In this document: positions 17,818-28,214 of the stretch, piece by piece | How positions within the stretch are numbered: the first letter of the stretch is position 1 | Layout of the letters: each line of letters starts with the position of its first letter | DNA from: Chromohalobacter nigrandesensis | Lineage (GTDB): Bacteria > Pseudomonadota > Gammaproteobacteria > Pseudomonadales > Halomonadaceae | NCBI RefSeq assembly: GCF_023061285.1 | Contig: NZ_JAKGAM010000001.1 | Coordinates: 434,001 to 498,000 of the forward strand | Direction of reading: 5' to 3' | DNA: 64,000 nucleotides | Program-made: the position numbers and the translations under genes | The notes under the pieces: generated by a model | The model's input: only the letters and a program-made list of their open reading frames with translations | What the model was told of the DNA's origin: nothing | Databases searched by the model: none

Positions 17818-19002
17818 CTACATCGTCTGCCCACAGGCCACGCCCGAAGCCCAAGCCCATTGAAAATTGAAACCGCCCAGTTGGCCGGTGACATCCAACA
17901 CCTCGCCGATGAAACGCAGCGCCGGTAGCCCCTCTACCGCAAAGGTCTTGGAAGAAACCGACTGCGTCTCGACGCCCCCCAGCGTTACCTCGGCGGTCCG
18001 CCAGCCCTCGGTCCCTGCGGGTTTGAGCTGCCAGCGTTTTAGCTCGCCATCCAGGCGCGCCACTTCACGCTTGGAAAGCGCTCCCAGCGGTTTTTCCGTC
18101 ACCCCTTGCCATTCGCACCAGGCCTGCGCCAAACGCTTGGGAAGTCGCTCGCCCAGCCACGTGGACACATGCCGCTTGGGTGCTTCGTGACGCAGAGTGG
18201 CAAGCTCTCCGGCAACGTCGATATCCGGCAGCAAATCGATGGACAACGCCATGCCCGGCTGCCAATGGCTGGAGGCCTGCAACATGGCTGGCCCCGAGAC
18301 ACCACGATGCGTAAACAGCATGGGTTCACGATAGCGCCCCTCGCCGACCTCGACCGTCACTGAGCAGCTCACCCCCGCCAGCGACGCGGCCCGCTCTCGC
18401 CATTGAGAGGTCAGCGTGAACGGCACCAGCGCGGCTCGCGTGTCGGTGACGCCCAAGCCAAACTGACGGGCGATGTCATAGCCGAAACCGGTGGCGCCCA
18501 TGGTGGGAATCGACAATCCGCCGGTGGCGATGACCACCGCACCGGCGTCGATCGCGCCACTCGAGGTCTCGAGACGCATGCCCTCACCACGGCGCTCGAG
18601 AGATGTAATACGCGTCTTGAGGCGTACTTCCGCCCCTGCCCACTCGCATTCGGTGAGCAACATGGACACTATCGGCTTGGCCGAATCGGCACAGAAGAGC
18701 TGCCCCGGCGCCTTCTCGACATGCTCGATGCCGTGGCGCTCGACGAGCTCGACGAAATGGCCTGGCGTATAGCGCTTGAGTGCGGAGATGCAAAAATGCG
18801 GGTTGGCAGAGAAGAAATGCTCCGGCCCCGTCGCCAGGTTGGTGAAATTGCAGCGCCCGCCCCCGGACATCAGGATCTTCTTGCCCGCCTTGTTGGCATG
18901 GTCAAGCACCAGCACACGCCGCCCCTCGTAACCGGCGGTCAGTGCGCACATCAGGCCCGCCGCGCCGGCACCGATCACCACTACGTCATAGGTCTGCGCC
19001 AT
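17818..19002 (-). CDS. HI0933/YhiN-family FAD-dependent oxidoreductase
   Basis: 394-aa flavoprotein. The N-terminal dinucleotide fold (VVVIGAGAAGLMCALTAG, residues 7-24) is followed by the family hallmark GKKILMSGGGRCNFTN (about 42-57); a second hallmark VVIATGGLSIPTMGATGFGYD lies mid-protein. The C-terminus TGQLGGFNFQWAWASG is also typical. The family (PF03486) is sometimes named aminoacetone oxidase-like; the physiological substrate is not established. Single gene on the minus strand between two plus-strand operons. Confidence 0.92.
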   Translation of the reverse strand: MAQTYDVVVIGAGAAGLMCALTAGYEGRRVLVLDHANKAGKKILMSGGGRCNFTNLATGPEHFFSANPHFCISALKRYTPGHFVELVERHGIEHVEKAPGQLFCADSAKPIVSMLLTECEWAGAEVRLKTRITSLERRGEGMRLETSSGAIDAGAVVIATGGLSIPTMGATGFGYDIARQFGLGVTDTRAALVPFTLTSQWRERAASLAGVSCSVTVEVGEGRYREPMLFTHRGVSGPAMLQASSHWQPGMALSIDLLPDIDVAGELATLRHEAPKRHVSTWLGERLPKRLAQAWCEWQGVTEKPLGALSKREVARLDGELKRWQLKPAGTEGWRTAEVTLGGVETQSVSSKTFAVEGLPALRFIGEVLDVTGQLGGFNFQWAWASGVACGQTM

Positions 19003-19116
19003 CGTCGCGTCTCATTGCTGGCAAAGGCGATCATTCTAAGCGTTAAGCGCCACAGCGACGAACCTGTATATTCTGTATGCTCGTCATCGTCACCGACAGC
19101 ACAACAACGAGACACT

Positions 19117-20232
19117 ATGCCCGTATCTCCTCTCCCGGCCGTGAGCGCATTCGGCCGGCGCACTCTCGGGCTGGCGGCATTGAGCCTGCTGGCACTGACA
19201 AGCGCCCATGCGCAGGAAGCCACCGAGCGCACCCAGGTCATCGCCGTGCAGGCGTCCATTGCCGAGTGGAGCGATCCGCTGGAAGCACTGGGTACGCTGC
19301 GTGCCGACGAAAGCGTGACGCTTTCCGCGACCGTGACCGAGACCGTTGCGGAACTCAATTTCGACGACGGCCAGCGCGTCGAAGAAGGCGAGTTGCTGAT
19401 TCGCCTCGACGATAGCGCGGAACAGGCCGAACTGCGCGCTGCCCAGGCCCTGCGCCGTGAACGCGAGCATGCCGTGCGTCGCGCCCGGCAACTGCAGGAC
19501 CGCAAGGTCGGCACCCGCGCCGACTTGGAGGATGCCCAGGCCCAACTCGCCCAGGTCGACGCCCAGATCGACGGGATTCAATCACTCCTCGCCGATCACC
19601 GCTTGCGCGCGCCGTTCGACGGCACCGTCGGTCAACGCAATCTCAGCGTCGGTGCGCTGGTCACGCCCGGCACCGAGCTGGTGACGCTCGACAAGCTCGA
19701 TCACATGAAGCTCGACTTCACCGTCCCCGCGACGGTGCTCGACATGCTCGCACCGGGGCTATCGCTTAGCGCCACCACGCCCAGCTATCCCACACGCACC
19801 TTTCGTGGCGAGGTGACCAGTATCGGCACGCGTATCGACCCCGTCTCGCGCAGCGTCAGCGTACGCGCTCGCCTGCCCAATCCCGAACGCACATTGCGCC
19901 CCGGCATGCTGATGGTGGTCACGCTGCAACGCAATCCACGCCAGACACTGATGGTGCCGGAGTCCGTCCTCGTGCCCAGCGGTGAACGCCAGTACGTGAT
20001 GCGCATCGACCGTGACGCGGACAACCGCATCCAGCGCCATCCGGTGGAGATCGGCAAACGCCGCGTCGGCAGCGTCGAAATTCTCGACGGCCTCACGCCG
20101 GGCGACTGGGTCGTCAGCCACGGCATGAACAAGGTACGCGATGGCGATCACGTGGATATCCTGGCGCTCGACGATGGCAGCCGCGAGATCAGCGAGATCC
20201 TCAAGGCCACGCGTGACGGAGAAGACGGCTGA
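19117..20232 (+). CDS. RND efflux membrane-fusion (periplasmic adaptor) protein
   Basis: 371-aa HlyD/MexE-type adaptor that links an inner-membrane RND pump to an outer-membrane channel. I chose ATG 19117 rather than the far-upstream open frame because it begins with a signal peptide (FGRRTLGLAALSLLALTSAHA-type, cleaved near residue 30). Domains: barrel-sandwich (LNFDDGQRVEEGELLIRLDD), alpha hairpin (about 100-150), second lipoyl half (RLRAPFDGTVGQRNLSVGAL) and beta barrel. It overlaps the pump gene by 1 nt (TGATG). No outer-membrane channel gene is in the operon. Confidence 0.93.
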   Translation: MPVSPLPAVSAFGRRTLGLAALSLLALTSAHAQEATERTQVIAVQASIAEWSDPLEALGTLRADESVTLSATVTETVAELNFDDGQRVEEGELLIRLDDSAEQAELRAAQALRREREHAVRRARQLQDRKVGTRADLEDAQAQLAQVDAQIDGIQSLLADHRLRAPFDGTVGQRNLSVGALVTPGTELVTLDKLDHMKLDFTVPATVLDMLAPGLSLSATTPSYPTRTFRGEVTSIGTRIDPVSRSVSVRARLPNPERTLRPGMLMVVTLQRNPRQTLMVPESVLVPSGERQYVMRIDRDADNRIQRHPVEIGKRRVGSVEILDGLTPGDWVVSHGMNKVRDGDHVDILALDDGSREISEILKATRDGEDG

Positions 20233-23200
20233 TGCGCCTTTCCGATACCGCCATCCAGCGCCCGGTGCTGGCGACCGTCTTCGCCCTGCTGTTGATCGCC
20301 TTCGGCATTCTCGCGCTCGAACGTTTGCCGGTGCAGGAATACCCCGCCATCGACCCGCCGGTGGTCAGTGTCGAGACGAACTATCCGGGCGCCTCGGCGG
20401 ATGTGGTGGAAACCCGCATTACCCAGGTAATCGAAGACCGCATTGCCGGTATCGAGGGCATCGACCTGATCGAGTCGACCAGCAGCGATGGCGAATCGGA
20501 GATCGACATCACCTTCAACCTCGACCGCGACATCGAAGCCGCCGCCAACGATATTCGCGACCGAGTCTCCGGGGTCAGCGACAACCTGCCCGAGGAAGCC
20601 GACCCACCCGAGGTGGAAAAGTCCGATAGCAGCGACGACGTCATCATGTGGCTGAGCCTCACGGCGGAAGGCTACTCGGTTCCCGAACTCACCGACTACG
20701 CCAATCGCTACCTGGTCGACCGCTTCTCCACCCAGACCGGCGTCTCACGCGTGCGCGTCGGCGGCGGCAAGGAATACGCCATGCGCGTGTGGCTAAAGCG
20801 TAACGCGCTGGCCGCCCGCGAGCTGACCGTCAGCGATGTGGAAGGCGCCTTGCGTGCCGAAAACGTCGAACTCCCGGCAGGCTTTCTGGAGTCCGACTCG
20901 CGCCAGTTCACTCTGCGACTGCCGCGCAGCTTCGAGACCGCCGATGACTTCCGCGACCTGGTCATCGACCAGGGCAACGACGGCTACCTCACGCGGCTGA
21001 GCGACGTGGCACGTGTCGAAGTCGGCTCGGTGGAGGAGCGCTCGCTGTTTCGCGGCAACGGCGTGCCCATGGTCGGCCTGGGCGTCATGAAACAATCAAC
21101 CGCCAACATTCTCGAGGTCTCCCAGGGCGTCAAGGCGGAGATGGAACGCCTCGAATCGACCCTGCCCGACGGCATGCAACTGCGCCTCAACTTCGACTCC
21201 TCGGTGTTCGTCTCCGGCGCCCTGAAGGAAGTCGTCGCCACGCTGTTCATCGCCATGGGTCTGGTCGTCGTGGTGATCTTCCTGTTCCTGGGCAACGTGC
21301 GCACCACGCTGGTGCCGGCGGTTACCGTGCCGATCTCGATCATCGGCACTTTCATCGCCCTGAATGCCTTCGGCTTCACGCTCAATCTGCTCACCCTGCT
21401 CGCCCTGGTGCTGGCCATCGGCCTGGTCGTCGATGACGCCATCGTGGTGCTCGAAAACGTCCACCGCCGCATGCAGCGCTATGGCGAAACACCGCTGGTA
21501 GCCGCGTTTCATGGCACGCGCCAGGTTGGCTTTGCGGTCATCGCCACCACCCTGGTGCTGATCGCGGTATTCGTGCCGTTGAGCTTTCTGCGCGGCGACA
21601 TCGGCCGGCTGTTCTCCGAATTCGCGCTGACCCTGGCCGCCGCCGTGGCAATCTCCGGCGTGCTCGCGCTATCACTGGCACCGATGATGTGCTCCAAGGT
21701 CCTCGACCCGCGCATGCACGAAAGCCGCATCAGTCATGCCGTGCACACCCTGCTCGACGCCACCCAGCGGCTCTATCGCTATGTTCTGGTCACTCTGCTG
21801 CGACTGCGCTGGCTATGTCTGATCGTGTTCTTCGTCCTGCTCGGCGCCACGGCCTGGCTGTTTGCCGAGCTACCCAACGAATACACGCCGCAGGAAGATC
21901 GCGGTAACTTCTTCATCCTCGTCAACGGCCCCGAAGGTGCCACCTTCGACTACATGCAGGACTACATGGACGAGATAGAGGCGCGTCTGCTGCCGCTGGT
22001 CGACGCGGGCGAGATCCGCAACATCTCGGTACGCGCGCCTCGCGGCTACGGCAATATCGAGAACTTCAACGACGGCATGGTGGTGGTCAGTCTCGCCGAC
22101 TGGGGCGAGCGACGTTCGGCCTGGGAGATCATGGCCGACGTGCGCCAACGCCTCGCGAACCTGCCCGGCGTCGACGCCGCCCCGGTAATGCGACAAGGCT
22201 TCGGCGGGCGTATTCAGAAACCGGTGCAGTTCGTGATCGGCGGCGGCACCTACGATTCCCTAGTCACCTCGCGCGACCGCTTGCTCGAACGCATCCGCGA
22301 GGACGACTCGGGACTCACCGCCGTAGAGAGCGACTACAAGGAGACCCAGCCCCAACTGCGCATCGAGATCGACTATCAGCGTGCCGCCTCGCTGGGCGTG
22401 ACCGTCGACACCATCGGCAGCACCCTGCAGACGCTGCTCGGCGGACGCAGCGTAACCAGCTACGTGGATGACGGCGAGGAATACGACGTGATGCTCGAGG
22501 GCGAACGCGACACGCAGCGCAGCCCCAGCGCGCTGGACAACATCCAGGTGCGTTCCGAACGCAGCGGCGAATTGATCCCGCTGGCGAGTCTGGTCACCCT
22601 CAGCAACTACGCCGACGCCAGCGAGCTCAACCGCTTCAACCGCGTCCGCGCGATCACTCTGGAAGCCAATCTCGAAGACGGCACCTCCATGGGTGAGGCA
22701 CTGGGGTATCTCAACGCCATCGCCGACGAGGAACTGCCCGCCGACGCCATGATCGATTACAAGGGTCCCTCGCGCGACTATCAGGAAGCCAGCGGTGCCA
22801 CCGCCTTCCTGATGCTCATGGGTCTGCTGGTGGTCTTCCTGGTGCTCGCGGCGCAATTCGAGAGCTTCGTGCATCCGCTGGTCATCATGCTGACCGTGCC
22901 CCTGGCAATAAGCGGCGCCTTGCTCGGCCTGTGGCTGACCGGACAATCGCTGAACATCTACAGCCAGGTGGGCATCGTGATGCTGGTGGGGCTCGCCGCC
23001 AAGAACGGCATCCTCATCGTCGAGTTCGCCAACCAGCTCCGCGACGAGGGGCGTGCCTTCCGCGATGCCCTGATTGACGCCTCGGTAACACGCCTGCGCC
23101 CGATCCTGATGACCGCCGTGACCACCATGGCCGGCGCCGTGCCGTTGATTTTCGCCAGCGGTCCCGGCGCCGAGACGCGCCTGGTCATAGGCACGGTCAT

Positions 23201-23354
23201 CTTCAGTGGCGTGGCCGCCGCGACGCTGTTTACGCTGCTCGTCGTGCCCGTCGCCTACGATCTGCTGGCACGCCACACCGGCTCGCCCGGCGACGTGACA
23301 AGGCGCCTCGAACGCGAAATGCGCACAACATCACATGATACGTCCGCGCCTTGA
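20232..23354 (+). CDS. RND-family multidrug efflux permease
   Basis: 1040-aa AcrB/MexF-like proton-driven efflux pump of the inner membrane. It has the RND layout: TM1 (about 10-28), a large periplasmic loop, a TM2-6 block, second periplasmic loop and TM8-12. Proton-relay residues are visible: the double Asp in GLVVDDAIVVLENV (TM4) and Lys in GLAAKNGILIVEFA (TM10). The N-terminal LSDTAIQRPVLATVFALLLI pattern fits the single-gene HAE1 group. Translation is coupled to the adaptor upstream. Substrates cannot be inferred. Confidence 0.94.
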   Translation: MRLSDTAIQRPVLATVFALLLIAFGILALERLPVQEYPAIDPPVVSVETNYPGASADVVETRITQVIEDRIAGIEGIDLIESTSSDGESEIDITFNLDRDIEAAANDIRDRVSGVSDNLPEEADPPEVEKSDSSDDVIMWLSLTAEGYSVPELTDYANRYLVDRFSTQTGVSRVRVGGGKEYAMRVWLKRNALAARELTVSDVEGALRAENVELPAGFLESDSRQFTLRLPRSFETADDFRDLVIDQGNDGYLTRLSDVARVEVGSVEERSLFRGNGVPMVGLGVMKQSTANILEVSQGVKAEMERLESTLPDGMQLRLNFDSSVFVSGALKEVVATLFIAMGLVVVVIFLFLGNVRTTLVPAVTVPISIIGTFIALNAFGFTLNLLTLLALVLAIGLVVDDAIVVLENVHRRMQRYGETPLVAAFHGTRQVGFAVIATTLVLIAVFVPLSFLRGDIGRLFSEFALTLAAAVAISGVLALSLAPMMCSKVLDPRMHESRISHAVHTLLDATQRLYRYVLVTLLRLRWLCLIVFFVLLGATAWLFAELPNEYTPQEDRGNFFILVNGPEGATFDYMQDYMDEIEARLLPLVDAGEIRNISVRAPRGYGNIENFNDGMVVVSLADWGERRSAWEIMADVRQRLANLPGVDAAPVMRQGFGGRIQKPVQFVIGGGTYDSLVTSRDRLLERIREDDSGLTAVESDYKETQPQLRIEIDYQRAASLGVTVDTIGSTLQTLLGGRSVTSYVDDGEEYDVMLEGERDTQRSPSALDNIQVRSERSGELIPLASLVTLSNYADASELNRFNRVRAITLEANLEDGTSMGEALGYLNAIADEELPADAMIDYKGPSRDYQEASGATAFLMLMGLLVVFLVLAAQFESFVHPLVIMLTVPLAISGALLGLWLTGQSLNIYSQVGIVMLVGLAAKNGILIVEFANQLRDEGRAFRDALIDASVTRLRPILMTAVTTMAGAVPLIFASGPGAETRLVIGTVIFSGVAAATLFTLLVVPVAYDLLARHTGSPGDVTRRLEREMRTTSHDTSAP

Positions 23355-23355
23355 T

Positions 23356-23382
23356 AAAAAAACCCCGGCCATCCTAGCCGGG
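23356..23382 (-). terminator. Terminator of the aldo/keto reductase gene (minus strand)
   Basis: CCCGGC (23364-23369) pairs with GCCGGG (23377-23382). On the minus strand the hairpin is followed by seven T. It also lies just after the RND permease stop. Confidence 0.75.
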
Positions 23383-23493
23383 CATTTGCACGGCGTGTCC
23401 TTTGCCGTACATTCATCATAGGCGGTATGGCGACGTTTACCTGTCAGTGATATCTGACACGCGATGTACGTTTAACGCTGACAGCGCCTTGCA

Positions 23494-24495
23494 TCACGCA
23501 AACTCTTCGGTATCGACATCCGCCTGCTGAGCATCGTTGTAGCGTCCGCCACGCACTTGATCGGGCGTCATCATGGCATTCAACGTGGTGAGCGATGCAG
23601 CATCCAATTGCAATGTCTCGGCTGCCAGATTCTCGCGCATGTGCGCGATATCACGCGTGCCGGGGATGGGCACGATATCGCTCCCCTGCGCCTTCACCCA
23701 TGCCAGCGCCAATTGCCCCGGCGTGATCTCCAGCTCATCGGCCAGCGCAGTGAAATCTGCCAACAGGCGCTGATTGTGCGGATAATGTTCGTCGCTGAAG
23801 CGCGGCATGCCGCGCCGCATGTCGCTTTCTTCCAGACGTGCCGGGTCCGGCACCGCATCCGCCAGAAAACCACGCCCCAACGGGCTGAACGCCACCAGCG
23901 TAGTGCCCCGTTCGCGACAGGCTTCAAGCAAGGCAATCTCGGGGTTGCGCGTCCACAGCGAATATTCCGACTGCACCGCCGCTACTAGATGCTCGGCGTG
24001 GGCACGGCTCAGCGTCTCGGCGGAGACCTCGGAAAGCCCCACCGCACGCAGCTTGCCCTCCTCGACCAGCCGCCCCAGCGCCCCGACGCTCTCCTCGATG
24101 GGCACCTGGCGATCCATGCGATGCAGGTAATAGAGATCCAGCCGGTCGGTACGCAGGCGCTGCAAGCTCGCCTCGCACTGGCGGCGCAGCGTCTCGGGAC
24201 GCCCATCGATCACCTTGCGCCCCAATGCCGGATCGATCGCCATGCCGCACTTGCTGGCCAGCAGCAACTGATCGCGCCGCCCCTCGAGCGCCTTGCCCAC
24301 CAGCGACTCATTCGCCGTCGCTCCGTAAAGCGTCGCGGTATCGAAATGGCGATAACCCATCTCGAACGCCGCCTGCAACGCCCGCACACCCTCGGCATCC
24401 GGCACCGGCGTCCCATAGCCATGGGACAAGTTCATGCAACCAAGCCCGATGATCGGCGACGCGACTTCCTCAAGAAGAGACAACACATTCGGCAT
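23494..24495 (-). CDS. Aldo/keto reductase
   Basis: 333-aa NADPH-dependent aldo/keto reductase, (beta/alpha)8 barrel, YakC/AKR13-like. The start ATG 24495 has an AAGGA site and gives a normal family length; the frame stays open upstream, but that extension is not reductase-like. Motifs: GLGCMNLSHGYG, FDTATLYGATANESLVGKAL (catalytic Asp and Tyr), LASKCGM (Lys), LYYLHRMDRQVPIEESVGAL (His) and the cofactor-binding GSDIVPIPGTRD near the C-terminus. Substrate unknown. Confidence 0.9.
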   Translation of the reverse strand: MPNVLSLLEEVASPIIGLGCMNLSHGYGTPVPDAEGVRALQAAFEMGYRHFDTATLYGATANESLVGKALEGRRDQLLLASKCGMAIDPALGRKVIDGRPETLRRQCEASLQRLRTDRLDLYYLHRMDRQVPIEESVGALGRLVEEGKLRAVGLSEVSAETLSRAHAEHLVAAVQSEYSLWTRNPEIALLEACRERGTTLVAFSPLGRGFLADAVPDPARLEESDMRRGMPRFSDEHYPHNQRLLADFTALADELEITPGQLALAWVKAQGSDIVPIPGTRDIAHMRENLAAETLQLDAASLTTLNAMMTPDQVRGGRYNDAQQADVDTEEFA

Positions 24496-24848
24496 GGGGA
24501 ATCCTTGTAAACGGATGATAAAAAAGACTGGGCAGTAGCCTGGATGACAGAGACACAGCTTAGCAAGATAACGGCGTACAAGGCTGCGGTTCCACAGGTG
24601 TTGAAAAGCTTCGGCTGGTGTTTCTGGAGCGCATTCACCACTGCCAAGTCCATCAAGCATCTTAAGGGCGGTGCATTGGAAAAGGAACTCGATGACCAGG
24701 CGCCGGTAGTCTGCACGCTTAGTACGCCCCATGAATCTGACGGGAGGGTGACTTATGCATGGTTAACCAAAGTCGCATCCAGACGCTCTCGTGTATGCCG
24801 ATAAACAATGAAATGAAGCATTCACGCTGAGTACGGGAGGTCGTCTGG
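24496..24848. other. 353-bp gap between aldo/keto reductase and chemoreceptor, possibly a gene remnant
   Basis: No convincing gene. Both strands hold open stretches of 75-95 codons around 24544-24804 that I cannot match to a family. The absence of a start/RBS pairing suggests decayed coding DNA or an old insertion. The chemoreceptor ribosome-binding site (GGGAGG) is at its right edge. Confidence 0.4.
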
Positions 24849-26603
24849 ATGGCCACGACAAAACACGGGTCACACCGCGGTATTTCGCTAAGCCTGCAGG
24901 GCAAGGTTCTGCTGCTGGTTCTGGTGCCACTCTTCCTGGTGACTGTCACCCTGATCGGGGTAGTCGCCTACGACCTGACGCAGGCATCGCGCAATGCGCT
25001 GGCCGAGCAGCGCGACATGTTGGTCGAATCGCGTAAAGCCGCCGTACAGAACGTTATAGAAACCGCCAAGTCTGCCATTGCCCCCATCGTCGCCGAGGCC
25101 GGTCCCGACGACGCCGAAGCCAAGGCCCGCGCCAAGGAGATCCTCAGCAGCATGCGCTTCGACGGCAGCAACTACGTCTTCGCCTACGCCTACGATGGCA
25201 CCACCCTGGTGCAGCCGGTGAAGCCGGAAAGCATCGGAAAGAATGCCATCAAGACCCAGGACAAGCACGGCAACCTGCTGATCAGCGACATGATCGACCT
25301 CGCCAAGCAGGGTGGCGGGCATTACCAGTACGCCTGGCCGCATCCAGACAGCGGCGAGACCGAAACCAAGTATTCCTACGCCACCGGCATCGACAAGTGG
25401 AACTGGATGCTGGGCGCCGGCACTTATGTCACCGAAATCGACGCAGCCATGGCTGCTGTGGAGGCTACCCAAGCGGCCGAACTGCGCAGGGTTCTGATCG
25501 CTACCATACTGATCGGTGCAGCTATCTTCGCCATCGTGGCCCTCGTCGCCTACTGGCTGACTCGGCGCACCATTCAGCCCATCCGCCGCACCGCCCATGC
25601 CATGCAGGACATCGCCCAGGGCAAGGGTGACCTGACTCGGCGCCTCGCGGTTGAAAGTCGCGACGAGGTCGGCGAGCTGGCGACCCAATTCAATGCTTTC
25701 GTGGCACGCATGCAAGAGACCCTGCGCGAGGTGCGCGCCAGCACCGCCCATGTCACTCGCGCCTCGGACGAGATTGCCCACGGTAGCGAAGAATTGGCAA
25801 CACGTACCGACCAGGCTGCCGCCAACCTGCAGGAAACGTCGGCCTCGATGGAAGAGATCACCTCCACCGTCACGCATAGCGCCGAATCGGCCCAGCAGGC
25901 CAATCAACTGGCCCAGACCACGGCCGACGTGGCACGCCGCGGCGAAACCTCGATGAACCAGGTCGAGCGCACCATGAACGATATCAACGCCTCGGCGACC
26001 AAGATCGGCGAGATCATCACCATGATCGACTCGATCGCCTTCCAGACCAATATCCTGGCACTCAACGCCTCGGTGGAAGCGGCCCGCGCCGGCGAGCACG
26101 GTCGCGGTTTCGCCGTAGTCGCCGAGGAAGTACGCACGCTCGCCAGCCGCTCCAGCGAGGCCTCGCGGGAGATACGCGAGCTGATCGATACTTCTGCAAC
26201 GTACACCCGCTCGGGCACCGAACTGGTGCGCAATGCGGGCGAGACCATGCAGGAGATCGTCACCAGCGTGGCCCGCGTCACCGATGTGATCGGCGAGATC
26301 AGCGCGGGCGCGCGGGAGCAAAGCAGCGGCATCAGCCAGGTCAATGTCGCGGTGACGGAAATGGACACCATGACCCAGCAGAACGCCGCCATGGTCCAGC
26401 ATACCGCCGCCAGCGCCGACGCCATGCGCGAACACGCTCAGCGCCTGAGCCAGTTGATCAACGGCTTCGTGCTCGGCGAAGACGAGGGGTCGTCGGCATC
26501 CCGTCCACCTGCAACGCAGCCGGCGGTACACTCGACATCGGCCCGAAACGAGAAAACCAAGTCGCCGGTATCCAGCGAGGGGGATGACTGGGAAGCGTTC
26601 TAG
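24849..26603 (+). CDS. Methyl-accepting chemotaxis protein with single Cache domain
   Basis: 584-aa chemoreceptor. TM1 (about 19-41), a periplasmic sCache_2-type sensor (about 45-205; [16 protein letters not shown] and [11 protein letters not shown] are typical), TM2 (about 215-237), HAMP (about 238-292; [20 protein letters not shown]), then the signalling domain with the conserved hairpin tip [20 protein letters not shown] and [11 protein letters not shown]. The C-terminus ends GDDWEAF, with no CheR-binding pentapeptide. Cache receptors of this type often sense small carboxylates; the ligand is not readable here. Single gene with a good GGGAGG site. Confidence 0.93.
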   Translation: MATTKHGSHRGISLSLQGKVLLLVLVPLFLVTVTLIGVVAYDLTQASRNALAEQRDMLVESRKAAVQNVIETAKSAIAPIVAEAGPDDAEAKARAKEILSSMRFDGSNYVFAYAYDGTTLVQPVKPESIGKNAIKTQDKHGNLLISDMIDLAKQGGGHYQYAWPHPDSGETETKYSYATGIDKWNWMLGAGTYVTEIDAAMAAVEATQAAELRRVLIATILIGAAIFAIVALVAYWLTRRTIQPIRRTAHAMQDIAQGKGDLTRRLAVESRDEVGELATQFNAFVARMQETLREVRASTAHVTRASDEIAHGSEELATRTDQAAANLQETSASMEEITSTVTHSAESAQQANQLAQTTADVARRGETSMNQVERTMNDINASATKIGEIITMIDSIAFQTNILALNASVEAARAGEHGRGFAVVAEEVRTLASRSSEASREIRELIDTSATYTRSGTELVRNAGETMQEIVTSVARVTDVIGEISAGAREQSSGISQVNVAVTEMDTMTQQNAAMVQHTAASADAMREHAQRLSQLINGFVLGEDEGSSASRPPATQPAVHSTSARNEKTKSPVSSEGDDWEAF

Positions 26604-26841
26604 GTTTGTACGAATGATATCCCGACAAGCGGAACCGCGCTTCACTCGCAATACCGAGTGGCCGACAAATGTCCGTCACTCGGGCGAGACATCGGGAAAT
26701 GGTTGTTTCTCGCGAATCCGCCCTCGAACATTCGCTAGGCTTTGGGCAAATAGTCATACAACGCCAATTCGCGTAAGGTGCTAATGGCTATCGCGCTATT
26801 TAATTCTGGCAGATTCTCATTTCACCTTCACGAGGCGCTTC

Positions 26842-28065
26842 GTGACCGACCCCGCCACTTCGACGCCCTCCCCCGACACGGGCACTCCCGCACGTGCGGT
26901 GCCGGCGTTATGGATGCTGGTGCTCATCACGCTGGCCGGCACATTGGCCATGCATATCTTCGTGCCGTCGCTACCCATTGCCGGCGAAGCCTTGCACGCC
27001 AACAACGCCCAGATGCAATTGACGATCAGCCTCTACATTCTGGGGCTTGCGCTCGGCCAACTCTTCTATGGGCCATTGTCCGATGCGCTGGGTAGAAGAC
27101 CCGCACTGATGCTGGGCATGCTGATCTACAGCGTGGCCGGCATCGTCGCTTGGCAGGCTCAGAGCGTCGAAATGCTGATCACGGCCCGCTTCTTTCAAGC
27201 GTTCGGCGGATGCGCAGGCCTGGCATTGGGACGTGCGATGATCCGCGATACTGCCGCCCCGGACCGCGCCGTACAGCGGCTAGCGGTACTCAATCTGGTG
27301 GTGGCCATCGGCCCAGCGCTGGCGCCACTGGCCGGGAGCCTAATGACCATCACACTGGGCTGGCGTAGCGTACTACTAGCGTTGTGTTTGATGGGAATCG
27401 GTAACCTACTGTTCGTGTGGCGGCTGATGCCGGAAACCGCGCAAGCCACGGGCCGTGTCAATCTGCCCCGCCTGGCCCATGAGTATCGCACCTTGATTCG
27501 CTCCCCTGCTTTCATCGGCTATGCGATCGGCGGTGGCTGCGCCACCACCGCCATGTTTGCCTTCGTTGCCTCGGCGCCGTTCATCTTCGTCGAACAGTTG
27601 GGAAAGCCAGCGAGCCACGTGGCGTATTATCTTTCCTTGCTGATTCTGAGCATTTCTTTAGGCAACTTCATCACCAACCGCACCACTCATCGTATCGGGC
27701 TGGTTCGGTTGATGCTATCGGCGAGCCTGCTGAGCCTGGCCGGAGGCATCTCGATGCTGGTCGTCGTGTTCGCCGGCTGGGCATCCGTCGTCACCCTTGA
27801 GGCTTCGATGCTGCTGTTCACGCTGGGCGTGGGCATGACCGGCCCGACGGCACTGACGCTGGCCGTCGGCATCAACCCCAAGGTCGTGGGCTCGGCCGCT
27901 GGCCTCTACGGATTTGCTCAGATGGGCATCGGCGCTCTGTGCACCGCGCTCGCCGGGCTGGGTGACAATCCGGCTCAGGCAGCGGCCATGGTGCTGGCCA
28001 CGGCCGCCATTATCGGGCAGATAGCGCTGAGAACCGCACTGCGGTTCGATCGCCAGGCAAAGTGA
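26842..28065 (+). CDS. Bcr/CflA-family drug-resistance MFS transporter
   Basis: 407-aa major facilitator with 12 predicted transmembrane helices. The Bcr/CflA subfamily signature is visible: IFVPSLPIAGEAL in TM1, LSLYILGLALGQLFYGPLSDALGRRP (the A-motif loop with GPLSD.LGRRP), and AFGGCAGLALGRAMIRD. Exports drugs such as bicyclomycin or sulfonamides, or amino acids, in known members. GTG start at 26842 preceded by CGAGG. No regulator is adjacent. Confidence 0.9.
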   Translation: MTDPATSTPSPDTGTPARAVPALWMLVLITLAGTLAMHIFVPSLPIAGEALHANNAQMQLTISLYILGLALGQLFYGPLSDALGRRPALMLGMLIYSVAGIVAWQAQSVEMLITARFFQAFGGCAGLALGRAMIRDTAAPDRAVQRLAVLNLVVAIGPALAPLAGSLMTITLGWRSVLLALCLMGIGNLLFVWRLMPETAQATGRVNLPRLAHEYRTLIRSPAFIGYAIGGGCATTAMFAFVASAPFIFVEQLGKPASHVAYYLSLLILSISLGNFITNRTTHRIGLVRLMLSASLLSLAGGISMLVVVFAGWASVVTLEASMLLFTLGVGMTGPTALTLAVGINPKVVGSAAGLYGFAQMGIGALCTALAGLGDNPAQAAAMVLATAAIIGQIALRTALRFDRQAK

Positions 28066-28214
28066 CGGGGGTCGATTCGCTTTAAATAGCGGGGCCTCAA
28101 GAATTAGCAGTACCACAAAAGCTGGGTAAAACACCAAGTAGTAAGAACATCGATAAGGACACCCGAGTCCAAAGATGAGAATATTAAGTATTCTTGTTAA
28201 TGCGGATTGACGTC

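Noticed and set aside
18403-19116. 238-codon N-terminal extension of the RND adaptor protein
   Set aside because: It runs antisense through the YhiN-type flavoprotein gene; the signal peptide and adaptor domains begin at 19117.
22260-23276. 338-codon minus-strand ORF
   Set aside because: Shadow of the RND permease gene in high-G+C DNA; no start signal or family match.
24888-26651. 587-codon minus-strand ORF opposite the chemoreceptor
   Set aside because: Shadow frame; His/Asp/Gly-rich, no motif, while the plus strand has all chemoreceptor signatures.
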